Below, piece after piece: positions 10,112 to 64,000 of a stretch of 64,000 nt of DNA. The position numbers and the translations under genes are program-made. The stretch is from Fasciola hepatica (lineage: Eukaryota > Platyhelminthes > Trematoda > Plagiorchiida > Fasciolidae), in the NCBI GenBank assembly GCA_948099385.1, contig CANUEZ040000167.1:4935001-4999000 (forward strand). Reading direction: 5' to 3'. Each line of letters opens with the position of its first letter. The stretch's first letter is position 1. The notes beneath the pieces are model-generated. The model did no database searches. It was not told where the DNA came from and saw only the letters and a program-made list of their open reading frames with translations.

Positions 10112-13100
10112 TGGGGTGTATGGGGTGTCTGAGAGGAGTAGCACTTCTGAGTTGGTTGACTGTCGTGTCCCTTGGGGCATCCTCCATCTCTTTGGTCTCC
10201 ATCATTCACCCAACTCTCACCTGTGGCTCCACGAAGCTGAAGCATGCATCAGCGGCCACACCCCGGCAAACCGTTCGACAGGCGGGCTAAACCAGGTTGA
10301 GGGTTACCGAGGTCTAAAAAACTTCGGCGAGACGGTGTTCGGCATGTGAAGACAGATCCTTCTGAATGGGCGGACGAGATCTACTGATCCAACGGTCACA
10401 AAGGAGACCTGTTCAACTGCCTGATCCGGCATTCCAGAGGAGGCGAACGAACCGTACAGCAGGTCACCGGCTCCTCTGGGAACACCCTGCTGCCTTGTAG
10501 TCTGCACTTGGGTGTGCAAGGGCTAGAGGTGCAACCTCGAAAAAAAGGCCGAACGGTGCTGGGGACACCGCTTCGTACCCTACTCCCGCGACTCTCTATG
10601 ATTGTTCACGAAACCTCAAGCGCTCATCATGCTACGGCGTCCCCGGTAAGCGACGCGCCTCGTGTCCCGGCGGTCGAGGTGATAAGACAACAAGCTGGGA
10701 TTATTCGCTGCAGGAAAAGAACACACATAGCCTGTTGGAATGTCAGGACGTTTCTAGACGTCGGCAGTCAGTGCATCACAATGCGAACTCTACACGACTA
10801 TGACGTAGATATTGCTTGCCTCTCGGAAGTCCGCCTGCCCAACTCAGGTAGCCGACAAATAAAGGTCCCGGGTGTGGATACATCCTACTGGCTCTATCAC
10901 AGTGGCCCGAAAGACAACTCCGGTCTCTACGGTGTCGCGTTTGCTCTGAACAAAGCAGCAAATGATGCAATGATCTCTTGGGAACCCGTCTCATCCAGAC
11001 TCGCCTTGGCACGTTTTAAAGGCTCCCCGCACGACTTGACGGTGATCGCGATCTATGCTCCAACCAATTCAGCTGATGACGAAACCAAAGACGAATTTTA
11101 TACTAATTTGCAGGAGGTAATCAACCGGGTTTCGAGGCGCGATGTACTTTTCATCGCAGGAGATTGGAACGCTCGCACAGGTACGGTCGACGAATCTACT
11201 CGCCATATTCTCGGGAGATTCGGCCTTGGCCAACGCTGCGAGAACGGTGGCCGACTGATTGGTTTAGCCGACATCAACAGAATGGTTGTCTGCAGCACTC
11301 GATTTCAACACCCCAAGAAGCATCTACTCACATGGTACTCCAATGATGGTCGCACTGCACACCAACTCGACCACATCCTGGTGAGAGCCCGTTGGGCCTC
11401 GTCTGTGGAGGATTGCCGAGCGTACCGAGGTGCAAAAACGGGCAACACAAACGGCACCGACCATGTCCTCCTACGCTCATGCTTCAAAGTTCATCTGTCC
11501 ACACGTGCTAAAGTGTCTGCACCCTCTCGGATAAACGTTGCTGCCCTAGGAAATCCAGAGAAGCGAGAAGCGTTGTCACGAGCAATCACAACCCGACTAA
11601 CCAGCGCAACCAATGCACAGGCAGATGAAGTTTCTGTGGGAGGGCAGTGGACTCGAATGATGACGACAATCAAGGAAGCTTCTTGGACAGTACTCGGGAG
11701 AACGAAAAGGCGGACAAAGGATTGGATCTCGGAGAGCACGCTCCAGCTGTCAACCAGAGCACACGAAGCGCGACTGGCAGGTAGTAACGAACGCCGCAGA
11801 CTGCAACGAGAGGCCACACGCTCCGCCAAGGCTGATCGCATAAGATACTGGATAGAAATAGCCGAAAAAATGGAGACCGCGTCCGGAAGTGGTGACTTCG
11901 GTAAACTTTTCCGCCTTATTCGCAGCGCCTCTAATAGGTTTTGTAAGCAAGATTCCCTTCTTCGTGACACGGCAGGAAACTTAATACCTGAACAGAGCAA
12001 GAAAATGGACCGATGGGTGGAATACTTTAGTCAGCTGCTCAACCGGCCTACGGACCACCGGACGGACCAACCAATATCAACCCCTCCAGCCCAGTACGAA
12101 AGCAACTGTGACCCGCCAAACACCGCGGAAATCACGGAGATGATAAACAAACTGAAAGACAGAAAGGCTGCTGGGGAAGATGGCATCCCTCCAGAAGTGT
12201 ATAGAGCATGTTCATCGTCATTGATTGACAGGTTGTGTACACTTTTTGGTTCCATTTGGAGAGCGGAAGCATTTCCACCCGACTGGGGAATGTCCATACT
12301 GCTTCCCCTTCAGAAGAAAGGTGATAAATCGGCATGCGAGAACTACCGAGGGATCAGCCTGATCGATGTGGCCGCAAAGATCTTTGGTGCGTTGTTACTA
12401 ACCCGTTTTTCCGAGGCAAGAGACCAGCGCACTCGCCCGAACCAAGGGGGTTTCCGCCGTGGCAGAGGCTGTGTGGATCAAATCTTCACACTGCGCCGAA
12501 TACTGGAGCACCGCTATAAGTTCCAACAGCCGACGGTAGCTTGTTTCATCGACTTCCGGGCAGCTTTTGATTCGATGAACCGCGAGTCTCTTTGGACCAT
12601 AATCCAATCCGATGGAATGCCCGATAAGCTTTTAAGGCTGTTAAGGGGATACTACTCGACAACCGGTGCTAGGGTTCGTATGTACGGTGAAGAGTCCCGC
12701 GAGTTCACACTCACAACCGGAGTTAGGCAGGGCTGTCCCCTCTCACCGGTGTTGTTCAACTACGCCATCGATTGGACAATGCGACTGGCATTACACAACT
12801 ACCCTGGCGTTCAGCTTAGCCAGGAAATATACATCTCGGACCTGGAGTTCGCGGATGATATTGTCGTGCTTGGAGACTCTCCCGTTACGCTACAACCAAT
12901 CCTCGACCGAATCAATTCCTTCGCGAGGTCCATCGGACTTGAAGTAAACTCGACCAAAACAAAGGCTTTCACAACCCATCTGGGCCCGACAATTCAACAA
13001 CTGTCGATCAATGACCAACCAGTCGAATACGTCCCTTCATTCAAATACCTAGGCTCAACTCTGCTTCCGAACGGCCAGGCAAAAGATGAAGTGGTATTAC

Positions 13101-13710
13101 AGATCGACAGCGCCAGGAGAGCCTTTATTCAGCTAAGACGAACGCTGTGGACTCGCAGTGAAATCAGCTTAAGAACCAAAGTTCGTGTTTACCGTGCTGC
13201 CATCCGGCCCGTAGTCACCCATGGCTGCGAAACCTGGCCACTACGAGCTGAGGATACCAGAAGGCTGGAGGTTTTCGACCACTGGTGCCTGCGGCAAATC
13301 CTCAAAGTCAAGTGGCGCGACAGGGTGTCCAACGACGAGGTAAGGAGACGATGCTGTGATATCGATGCTCTCCCCGTCCTCCTCCAACGTCGACGACTTC
13401 AGTGGTTCGGCCATACGCTTCGGCGACCCGAGTCGGAGCTAACCAAGCAAACACTCTGCCCCACTCCCTGCCCTGGTTGACGTTGTCGCCTTGGTGGGCA
13501 GCTCAAAACGTGGACCAGTACAATCGAGAAAGACGTAGAGCTTCTAGGCCTTCGGTCAGTCTATGGAGCCCGGCGATGGAAAAAGGACTGGATCAAGATC
13601 TGTACGGAGCTCGCCTCCGACCGCCGCGCGTGGTCAGCAATGGTTCGTGATATCCATGGAGCCGACTTATCCTCTCGCAGGAGATAGTCGCGTAAAAGTA
13701 AAAGTAAGTA
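10112..13710 (+). mobile_element. Near-complete family A RTE-like retrotransposon (A3)
   Basis: An insertion of about 3.6 kb with both boundaries visible because it interrupts family D. The bases ACAG occur at both junctions (10,108-10,111 and 13,710-13,713), consistent with a short target-site duplication. Order: a 5' leader of 400-490 nt, one long ORF (endonuclease plus RT), then a short TAAAAGTAAAAGTAAGTA-type tail with no long poly(A). One ORF with an APE-type endonuclease and a simple-repeat tail is typical of the RTE clade. This is the best-preserved element in the window and the reference for A1, A2, A4 and A5. Confidence 0.9.
10598..13480 (+). CDS. Family A endonuclease/reverse transcriptase, premature stop near the C-terminus
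   Basis: Polyprotein for target-primed reverse transcription: an APE-type endonuclease nicks DNA and the RT copies element RNA at the nick. From ATG 10,598 it has 960 codons (the frame is open from 10,508, where the first codon is TTG). Endonuclease motifs in order: HIACWNVRTF, ACLSEVRLP, FIAGDWNARTG, HQLDHILV and GTDHVLLR. RT motifs: ACFIDFRAAFDSMN (A), TGVRQGCPLSP (B) and LEFADDIVVL (C, FADD intact). A C-terminal region follows, GCETWPLRAEDTRRLEVFDH. A TGA at 13,478-13,480 replaces the TGG that encodes tryptophan in copy A2. Without it the frame would run to TAG at 13,685-13,687 (about 1,029 residues). The catalytic domains are complete, so whether the truncated protein works is open. Not a host gene. 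Confidence 0.88.
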   Translation: MIVHETSSAHHATASPVSDAPRVPAVEVIRQQAGIIRCRKRTHIACWNVRTFLDVGSQCITMRTLHDYDVDIACLSEVRLPNSGSRQIKVPGVDTSYWLYHSGPKDNSGLYGVAFALNKAANDAMISWEPVSSRLALARFKGSPHDLTVIAIYAPTNSADDETKDEFYTNLQEVINRVSRRDVLFIAGDWNARTGTVDESTRHILGRFGLGQRCENGGRLIGLADINRMVVCSTRFQHPKKHLLTWYSNDGRTAHQLDHILVRARWASSVEDCRAYRGAKTGNTNGTDHVLLRSCFKVHLSTRAKVSAPSRINVAALGNPEKREALSRAITTRLTSATNAQADEVSVGGQWTRMMTTIKEASWTVLGRTKRRTKDWISESTLQLSTRAHEARLAGSNERRRLQREATRSAKADRIRYWIEIAEKMETASGSGDFGKLFRLIRSASNRFCKQDSLLRDTAGNLIPEQSKKMDRWVEYFSQLLNRPTDHRTDQPISTPPAQYESNCDPPNTAEITEMINKLKDRKAAGEDGIPPEVYRACSSSLIDRLCTLFGSIWRAEAFPPDWGMSILLPLQKKGDKSACENYRGISLIDVAAKIFGALLLTRFSEARDQRTRPNQGGFRRGRGCVDQIFTLRRILEHRYKFQQPTVACFIDFRAAFDSMNRESLWTIIQSDGMPDKLLRLLRGYYSTTGARVRMYGEESREFTLTTGVRQGCPLSPVLFNYAIDWTMRLALHNYPGVQLSQEIYISDLEFADDIVVLGDSPVTLQPILDRINSFARSIGLEVNSTKTKAFTTHLGPTIQQLSINDQPVEYVPSFKYLGSTLLPNGQAKDEVVLQIDSARRAFIQLRRTLWTRSEISLRTKVRVYRAAIRPVVTHGCETWPLRAEDTRRLEVFDHWCLRQILKVKWRDRVSNDEVRRRCCDIDALPVLLQRRRLQWFGHTLRRPESELTKQTLCPTPCPG

Positions 13711-14930
13711 CAGTATACACGACCTTTCAACTTCAGTGAAATATCGGATCGGCGCCACAAGTGCTTCAGTCCAGCGTACGCCGCTCGAGCTTTGGATATC
13801 CGCGTACTCACCTCTACTACTGTGCTCCCATCCGTCGTCACGCAGCTACCGAGGTAGGTGAAGTGATCGACAACTGACAGCACCTCCCCATCGAGCATCA
13901 AGCTCGGAATCGTTGACGTCCAGTCTTGTAACATCACCTTGCACTTTGAAGGTGCAAAACGCATGCCGAATGGAGCTACAGCTCTTGCGAGATTATCTAG
14001 TGCACGCTGAGCATGTTCCGTGGATTCGAACAAGCAGACAACGTCGTCTGCGTGATCTAGGTCACATAGATTTTCACTATTTCCTAGTTCGACGCCAACA
14101 TTCTGAAGATTTTGCAAAGCACTCTCCATCATTTCGTCCATGACGAAGTTGAAAAGGAATGGAGACAAAGGGCATCCCTGTCGAACACCACTGGTCGTTT
14201 CGAACCGACCGGATAGTTCACCGTAAACCCTTACGCGGCCAGAAGTATGAGAATACAATGATCTCATTAGGTTCATGAACTTCTGGGGCATACCTTTTCG
14301 ATGAAGAACACTGAAAAGCGATGTTCAATCAACTGAATCGAAGGCGCCTTTCAGGTTTAAGAAAAGCATTATCGTTGGTCGGCGGTGCGTGTGACGCGTT
14401 TCAAGTAGTCGGCGAAGAGTAAAAATCTGGTCGATGCATCCTCGACCTGGGCGGAATCCGGCCTGCTGTTCGCGGACATTCCTCTCGCGAGCCGGTGTAA
14501 GACGTACATGACTGAGCTCAAGGTCTTGTCTTGTGTGTTCTTCCTTTCGTGTGCGGGCTATCCTGGGATCGATTGCCGGTGGTAGCGCGAGAGTCGGAAA
14601 ATGGCGTATTTCTAGTCGAGCGATATTCCGTGGGGGTTCGTAACAGGGTATGAGCGCATTGCAAACCGTAAGCCAGTTTTCCTTTAAGTATTGAGGACCG
14701 TTGACCGCCTGTAGTCCTGGGAATAGTGATACAAAGCGGTGTCTCCAGCACCATTCCGGGATTTCTGTTACTCGGTAACTCAGCGCGGTCTTTTTTGTTC
14801 GAAGCTGTTCCTCTGACCTTGCCCATCCAAGTAAAGCCTGTCTGTCTTTCAGAGAGATGTAGTGCCAAGGTGAGTAAACGTCTGTTCTGTGGCGCAAGTC
14901 GAAGCCAAGTGACTAGTACTGTATAGCAAA
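13711..14930 (-). mobile_element. Family D RTE-like element (D2), RT part
   Basis: The upstream half of the D element split by A3. The minus strand carries QQAGFRPGRGCIDQIFTLRR and FLNLKGAFDSVD (motif A, with N replacing the usual D in FLD), GVRQGCPLSPFLFNFV (motif B) and LDHADDVVCLF, where HADD replaces YADD. The longest open piece is 13,593-14,291. The region at 14,520-14,930 upstream of the RT is in poor frame. Inactive; the histidine in the catalytic box and the frameshifts argue for age. Confidence 0.82.
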
Positions 14931-15554
14931 GCTAATAAACTACCACGTTTTGTCAGGAAGTTCCGAAATGCTCCCCTGAAGTAAGTTGCTAATCGATTCG
15001 AGCATACCAGGCCGGGTCGAATAATCAATAATCAATAAACCAACAGTCCACAAAATGTTTATTCCCGTTCGCTAATCGAATAGTTGTCATCAGTTCAACA
15101 TAATTTGAATCGAAGACCAGTAGATCAAACTAGTCGGCGTTTTATCAACATCATGGGCCCCTCAAGACAGAAATCTGACGGGGCGCCTGATTTCGGGGAT
15201 GTTCCATTTTCGCTCCGTTGTACATGCATATAAGCATAGCCGTTTTGACGCGTTGTTGGATTTTCATTTGTGGCCTGAAGCGATCGGAGCTGCGAAATCA
15301 TGGAGTAGAAGGCGAGCGTCACAACACGCACCCACTAGAAATATGAATAACCGAAAAAAAGAAAGCGCAAGGAAGTGCGGGAAGTGTCCTGATTCGAAAG
15401 GGGACCATAGTTCAAACCGAAACCTCACTGTGCGTGTTGTGTAACTTAGTGCAAGTTTTAATTTCTCAAGTTTTTCCCCTCTAGTGTATGGTAGTCGAAA
15501 TCAGTTCGGAGTACATCGGAAAAAGCGATGCGCCTTGTGATGTGTTATATATAA
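14931..15554. other. Interval upstream of the first recognised GGA exon
   Basis: This is where a promoter, 5' untranslated region or first coding exon of GGA might lie. I found no exon encoding the expected short N-terminal segment ending in frame at the exon 1 acceptor. Short ORFs at 15,199-15,444 and 15,488-15,682 have no recognisable similarity. No clear TATA box could be assigned. Confidence 0.35.
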
Positions 15555-15665
15555 GCGTTTGGTGTTCGGAAAAAACCGCTGAAAATGATGACAGGTATTC
15601 GACGTTCCGATTACTGCAGTTAACCTTTCTCAAGACCGGTTTACGATTGAATCACCTCCGTATAA
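15555..15665 (-). repeat. Hairpin-type repeat R, solo arm
   Basis: The antisense of this segment carries TTGAGAAAGGTTAAC, then CGGAACGTCGAA and TCATCATTTTC, in the same order as the arm at 43,107-43,236. It is a single diverged arm of the repeat that forms an inverted pair at 42,730-43,236. It lies just 5' of the GGA VHS exon, so exon-like signals inside it (for example ACAG then GTATTC at 15,594) are probably coincidental. Confidence 0.55.
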
Positions 15666-15782
15666 TAGTTACTTATGTTTAATCACTGACATTTTTTCCT
15701 CAAGGTCTGTTTTTGTTGAAGACAGTCGCAGTGTGTGATGTTTCTGATGTTAACAACGCTTTTTATTATCTTGATAGGTCAG

Positions 15783-59097
<43,315 letters not shown>

Positions 59098-59147
59098 GTG
59101 AGTTCAATGCGCCTTGATTCCTTCTCTCCACACAAACATACATTCGC

Positions 59148-59229
59148 ATATATATTAACTCACTGGTTGTACACTTATTCCGCCCTCTTCCCTGGACTGC
59201 AAGCTAAAGACTTCACCACATTAAAAAGG

Positions 59230-59230
<1 letters not shown>
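59148..59230 (+). mobile_element. Very short CR1-like fragment
   Basis: Translates to ALFPGLQAKDFTTLKRS, the same segment as FFPGLQTEDFTVRRS at 52,630. It ends exactly at the (CA)n tract. Confidence 0.6.

Positions 59231-59269
<39 letters not shown>
59231..59269. repeat. (CA)n microsatellite
   Basis: About 19 CA units at the end of the CR1-like fragment. Confidence 0.97.
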
Positions 59270-59271
<2 letters not shown>

Positions 59272-59299
59272 ACTTCACTGTTTTTGGTTAGTTCTGTGT

Positions 59300-59302
<3 letters not shown>

Positions 59303-59379
<77 letters not shown>
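59303..59379. repeat. (AT)n microsatellite, 77 bp
   Basis: A pure AT tract that meets the 5' truncation point of family B copy B3 at 59,380. Confidence 0.97.
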
Positions 59380-59382
<3 letters not shown>

Positions 59383-61530
59383 CATATTGCCATTGGTCAC
59401 CGGTGGCGTGGTTCAATTGAAGATTGTCGTTCTTTTTGGTTTAGGCCTGTGGTATGCGCCCATTTCTGTTTTTGTCTACACAGTTATGAATGTAGTCTGA
59501 TGTGCAAGACCCAGATGAACGCTAGCAACAGATCAAAGAAGCCTTGCATGCCATTTCTTATGCCACACAGGACTCTGGTCCCAGTAGGCCTCACAAACGA
59601 TGGATGCCCCTGACGTCAGTTGCTCTGTTGGAGGCTCGAAAATCCGTCCCTCCGGACGTCACAATTGATGAAGTGCGCAAATCACAGATGTCAACTTACT
59701 AGGAGCCTAAGAAATGACCGTGAGCAGTGGGGATTGCGAAATGTGGGGAAACGGAAAAGACTGCCTGTCACAGCAATACTCGTAATTTTTACCGTTTGGT
59801 TAGAGGCACCGGACCATGGAAGCCCGAGGTAAATGAGTTAATCAAGGGATCCGACGGCTTACTGACTCACTCTCAGGGACGTCGTCTGGATCGTTCGGCT
59901 GGGCACTTTAAGGAACAATTCGGTCGGCCCACTTTTTCAGTGGACCCACCTAATATTTCTGCCATAGATACGATGCAGGTAGATATCACTCCTCCGTCAG
60001 AAATGGAGGTTAGGCCGGAGATAGATTAGTTGAAAAAGTACAAAACCGCTGGACTCAATGGGTTGTCTCCATCTTTTTCCAAGGATGAAGGCGAAGCTTT
60101 GACTTCAGAGTTAACAAAACTCTTCGAAGTAGTCTGGGATAGTGAACAGATTCCCAGAGAACGGTGTAAACCGCTGACTGGGCCGATATCCAAGCAAGTG
60201 ACAGGTCTTCTTGTGCAAACCACAGGGAAATTAAACTGGTAAGTGTCGCGTCCACACTGCTAATCAGGCCTGTTCTCTACCAGCGCCTGCGAAATATGTG
60301 CGCGTGGGAACCAAACCGGTTTCAGATCCCATATGGGTCGTGTCGACCACATCTTAGCTGTTTGACAAAATCCTAGAGTAAAGACACAATCTCTGTCTTT
60401 CTTGATATGAAAGCGGCATTCGATTCGGTTGACCGCACGGTTCTCTGGTGCTGCCTCTCATTGTAAGATGTGCCAGAGAAGTTCATTTGTCTTTCCCAAT
60501 GCTTGTATGCGAACAACCGAAGCCCAGTTCATGCGTACGGCGATCTTTCATCCGAGTTCAACACAGAAAGTCGTGTTCGTCAGGGTTGTCCTCTTTCGCC
60601 TTTCCTTTTCCATTTTGTAATTGAACTGATTCTTGAGATAGCCCTATCCTCGTGTGACATTAGTGGCATCGATCTTTGCTCAGGCAGTAAACTGTCTGAC
60701 TTGGAATACGCGGACGATTTTGTTATTCTGAGTGAAGATCCAAGTAAGTTGCAAGCTTTCTCGGATAGTCTAAATAACAGCGTAGCAATGTTTAGGATGC
60801 ATTGTGCACCTTCAAAGTGTAAAAAGCTGCTGTGGGATTGGGTTGGCGCTACATCAAACCTCTCCTTGGCAGGGTAAGCTCTAGCTGAGGTAGATAAATT
60901 TTGTTACCCGGGACAGCTACATTTCACCAAGTGAATCAAGATATCAGATGAAGTATCGTCGTGTATAGAGAAGGCACGTTTGGCTTTTGCCAATCTTGGC
61001 CATTTGCAGCGCCGGCGTCACATCAGGTTATCTGTTAACGGTCGAGTGTGCACTGCGTTGGTTAGGTCCGTTCTTTTATATGGCTCATTGCTGAAATGAG
61101 ACGTAATGTGCTGGGAACCAGAGGTCAAGTACTTAATTTAAACAGATTAAGGTGGTTGGAACATGTTTTACTCATGCTCACTGATGGACTTCCCCAGCGT
61201 ACGCCGTTTTCCGAGGCAGGTAGTGTTTGGAAGGTAGATCGAGGTGGTCGGTCCATGACATGGCAAAGAGGTATGAAAATCTTGACCAGTGGACTTGGCC
61301 AAGCAGGACGCATGAGGTTTCCGGGGTGGGATTCACATGCTCCACCTACTAAATGGTTGGAGACGTGTAATGAAATGGTTAGATACCACGGCTTAGTTGC
61401 GTGGTTTCATTCGAACTCTTCGTTCGTCCTCGTGATTTCCACCTAATACTCGGGTCTCTTTCACTCTGTGCTTCCACTTTTTCGCTTCTTACCGGACGAT
61501 GCTTTGATGATACCAACCGAAACCAGAGCA
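59380..61530 (+). mobile_element. Family B RTE-like retrotransposon (B3), 5'-truncated, decayed
   Basis: Starts inside the endonuclease (HIAIGHRWRGSIEDCRSFW), then the linker (EVNELIKGSDGLLTHSQGR), RT with ESRVRQGCPLSPFLFHFVIE and LEYADDFVILSE (open frame 60,470-60,877), C-terminus (61,096-61,446) and 3' region to about 61,530. It carries the same TAA between motif A and the PEKFICLSQ segment (60,465-60,467), and the same loss after motif A-proximal KIL, as B1 and B2. Nearly identical to those copies over the RT. Confidence 0.85.
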
Positions 61531-61544
61531 TTTATATATAAGTC

Positions 61545-62010
61545 GTGTGTACGTTCATTTTTGTTTTATAGTTGCGAGATTTGGGGTCTGCCTGCGGAAG
61601 ATATCCGTTTTCGATCATCGATGTTTGCATAGTAAAGCTGACACTTTATGGAATGATCGAGTGGGCAATGCTGAGCTCAGACATCAAGTATTGGATACTA
61701 ATTCAGGTCATATTCTATCACAGCATATCCAAATTAGTAGACTTCGTTGGTTCTAACACGTGTTATCTATGGCAAACACACGTCTACTATACCGTCTCCT
61801 GTTTTCCATTCCTCCTCGGGAATGGAAGAAGCCACGTGGATGTCAATAGATGACGTGACAGAGGTGCAATAAAAAAATGTAAAGCGAACTTAGGAAAAGT
61901 AAGTGCCTCACGTCTTCATTTTTGGGGTCCAAAAGTCTTCTCAACCAGTTGGCTAAAGGCACCGAAGAATATGGCTGTGAACTGTGAACAGTGGCGATCC
62001 TGTTGTCACT
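61545..62010 (+). mobile_element. Family D RTE-like fragment (D3), C-terminus
   Basis: ISVFDHRCLHSKADTLWNDR, then LDTNSGHILSQHIQISRLRW and MANTRLLYRLLFSIPPREWK, match D1 and D2. The frame is broken at a TAA after LRWF. 3' relic only. Confidence 0.78.
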
Positions 62011-62059
62011 TTCTGTCAAATCAGAATGAACAATGAATGTGCTTTTGTATAGTTAGACT

Positions 62060-64000
62060 ATATATTCTGTGGTGGCTACAAGGGTGATCACCTCGTTAAC
62101 AAGGCGACTATCCGTGCCCAACACACGACGGCGCACCTCGTCATTACTCATTCGATGTTCCCACCAAACTCGAGCAGTGCTTCGGAGACATCGGTTGTAG
62201 AACACGAGCATCCTCAACTCGAAGTGGCAAGGTCTCGCAACTATAGATTAAACCAGTACGAACTGTGGCAACGTACATCTGTCCTTCGAAAGAGACTCAG
62301 ATGTTACCGCGGTATCACAGGTGTTGCAGGTTTGCGAAATTTGTTCTTGCTCTCACTGTTCGTGAATTGATCCCTTCTCCAACACTGCTTCCAGCTGTTA
62401 ACGAACTCTTGAGGTACTTAAAGTTGTCGACTGACTCAAGCTGATCGCCACAAAGGATGGGGGCAGTCACAAGCTCCTGCCAATCCCGGAAGATCTCTTT
62501 TCACTTTCAAGGCTCAAAGTTCATCACATATCTAGATATCTCAATCAGTAAGCGGTCCAAAGTACGTTGTATTGCCTGTGCTCTATCACCCAGAAGGGCG
62601 ATATCATTGGCAGATTTCAAGTCTAGAACTCTGTTCCCTGAGAGGAGTTCAACTCCACCGTTTGGAAAATCAAATCAGGAGAAATTGGGATGTGGGGCAA
62701 CCTTGTCGTACTTTACTGGAGACGACAAAAGGGGACGAAAGCTCACCGTAGGCCCTTACCCAACCTGATGTGTGACGATACAACTGTTTGAGGATTGCTA
62801 CATACTTCATACTCCATTTCTCAACAAACAGTTCCATAATGCAGTCTTATCGACGGAGTCAAAAGCCGTGTGAATATCCTTGAAAACGATTATTATTGGT
62901 CTTTGGAACGTCTGACGGTGTTGTAGCAGTTGTCGGAGAATGAAGATTTGATCGATACATCCACGACGGGCACGAAACCTAGCTTGCTCCTCGCGGGTCT
63001 GCTCTTCACGCGTTTGGTACAACCTGCGAAGTATGACAGACGCAAGCAGCTTCGATGCTATTGGAATAAGGCTTACACCCCTGTGGTTAGCACAGTCACT
63101 GCGCAAGCACTTCCTAAAGATAGGAAGAACAATCGATTTCTCCCACGGGGACCTTACCTGCTCAGAATTCCAATTTTTGAGAACGAAACATGAGGTTTCC
63201 TACCGAGCTGCACTCCGCTATCTTTAAAAAGGGCTGGGGAATGCCATCGAAGCCCGGCGCTTTGTGACATCCTAAGGCCTGGATTTCCCTTCGGATCTCC
63301 GCCTCGGTAGGTGGATCTGTCGAAAAGGATCACTGGAGGTGTGCCGGAAGAGTTATAAGAGAGGCAGTTATTGACGGTCAGCTACATTGTGTCCAAAAGT
63401 GCTTTTGCCCAGCGTTCGAGATGCCGCTGTTGATTGTGAATTTGCGAACCATCAGTCTCACAGATTGTTTCACTTACACCTAATGGCTTCCTGTCGGTGA
63501 CTCGAATAAGATAGAACAGCTTGCGATAATTTCCCATGGTGGCAGCATGTTCCACCTCTGATGCGAATTGTGACCACCAGGTTTTGCGGTCCCTACGGAG
63601 ACTCGCGTTAAGTGCACGTCTCGTTTCGGGTCGTGCTTCGGTAAACTCGCTCTCAGCTTGGACTGACTGGAGTGTGTCGGGAAAAGTGCAGGGATTCAGC
63701 AGAAACCTCTTGTGACACTATGAGACAGGTTGAAACTTACTCGACTAGTAGAATACAGGGCATTCCTGATAAACAACCAGTGCTGGTTTATGTCATCAAG
63801 TGGGGCCTTGCAGCTAGCGCGTTTTGGAAGACGGACGAGCGCGAGATGGATCGGAGAGCTTATCACGGTTTAACCGTCGTTGCAGCATGCGTTTGGAGCG
63901 CCCACCTAAGCACATGGACAGTTTAATGCAAACTAAGGCGTGGTAGGAATCAAAGGCGAGTGCTCCAGTACGAGCGACAGTCTTGTACACAACCCCGCCT
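62060..64000 (-). mobile_element. Family F RTE-like retrotransposon (F2), antisense, runs off the window
   Basis: From the right edge leftward: endonuclease-RT linker sequence, then KLLASVILRRLYQTREEQTR, RRGCIDQIFILRQLLQHRQT and VFKDIHTAFDSVDKTALWNC (62,807-63,106; motif A reads FKDIHTAFD where FLDL is usual). A diverged motif B and C region follows (62,560-62,770), then the C-terminal part to 62,060 with VWWEHRMSNDEVRRRVLGTD-type sequence. Several shifts; inactive. A duplicated REEQTREEQ is visible in the RT fingers. Confidence 0.78.

Noticed and set aside
11491..12000. 169-codon minus-strand ORF inside the family A element
   Set aside because: It is the shadow of the long plus-strand endonuclease/RT frame, with no independent motifs.
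15488..15594. Candidate first GGA exon starting ATG 15,488 and ending at ACAG/GTATTC
   Set aside because: It would join exon 1 in the wrong phase, shows no similarity to a GGA N-terminus, and overlaps a copy of repeat R.

Overview
This window is eukaryotic nuclear DNA, most likely from a flatworm and probably a digenean trematode. The evidence is one host gene split by GT-AG introns and buried in non-LTR retrotransposons, with long (AT)n tracts, tRNA-derived SINEs, decayed Tc1/mariner-type transposons and Penelope-like remnants. There are no operons or bacterial signals. The taxonomic call is inference from repeat content and gene architecture; the species cannot be named from sequence alone.

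The only host gene recognised is a GGA (Golgi-localised, gamma-ear-containing, ARF-binding) clathrin adaptor on the + strand. Nine exons between 15,783 and 59,097 join without a frame break into 1,388 nt (462 codons plus 2 nt). In order they give a VHS domain, a GAT domain and a hinge. The first coding exon (about 15 residues before VHS) and the gamma-adaptin ear were not found, so the gene is incomplete at both ends here. Exons are about 3% of the 43.3 kb they span. Introns run from 41 nt to 19.5 kb, and the long ones are mostly dead transposable elements.

Layout. 1-15 kb: stacked RTE-like (endonuclease + reverse transcriptase) elements of families I call A to E. They include an almost complete family A element (10,112-13,710) inserted inside a family D element, and a family A copy with an inverted 5' part (2,904-4,613). 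15.8-24.1 kb: GGA exons 1-3. The intron between exons 2 and 3 holds an inverted SINE pair flanked by (AT)n, a 3.0 kb decayed transposase element with about 240 bp inverted repeats, and a hammerhead-ribozyme-like sequence. 24.1-43.6 kb: the largest intron, with CR1-like, family B, family E and family G copies and a hairpin repeat. 43.6-51.2 kb: exons 4-7, a Tc1-like remnant, and a 1.86 kb transposon with 271 bp inverted repeats over 99% identical. 51.2-59.1 kb: exons 8 and 9 with CR1-like, Penelope-like and RTE fragments. 59.1-64 kb: a third family B copy, then family D and F fragments running to the window edge.

The element proteins act in retrotransposition or transposition; nearly all are disabled. 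The GGA protein would act at the trans-Golgi network, its VHS domain reading acidic-dileucine sorting signals, its GAT domain binding ARF-GTP and its hinge engaging clathrin. Family letters are my own labels for copies that match each other within this window.
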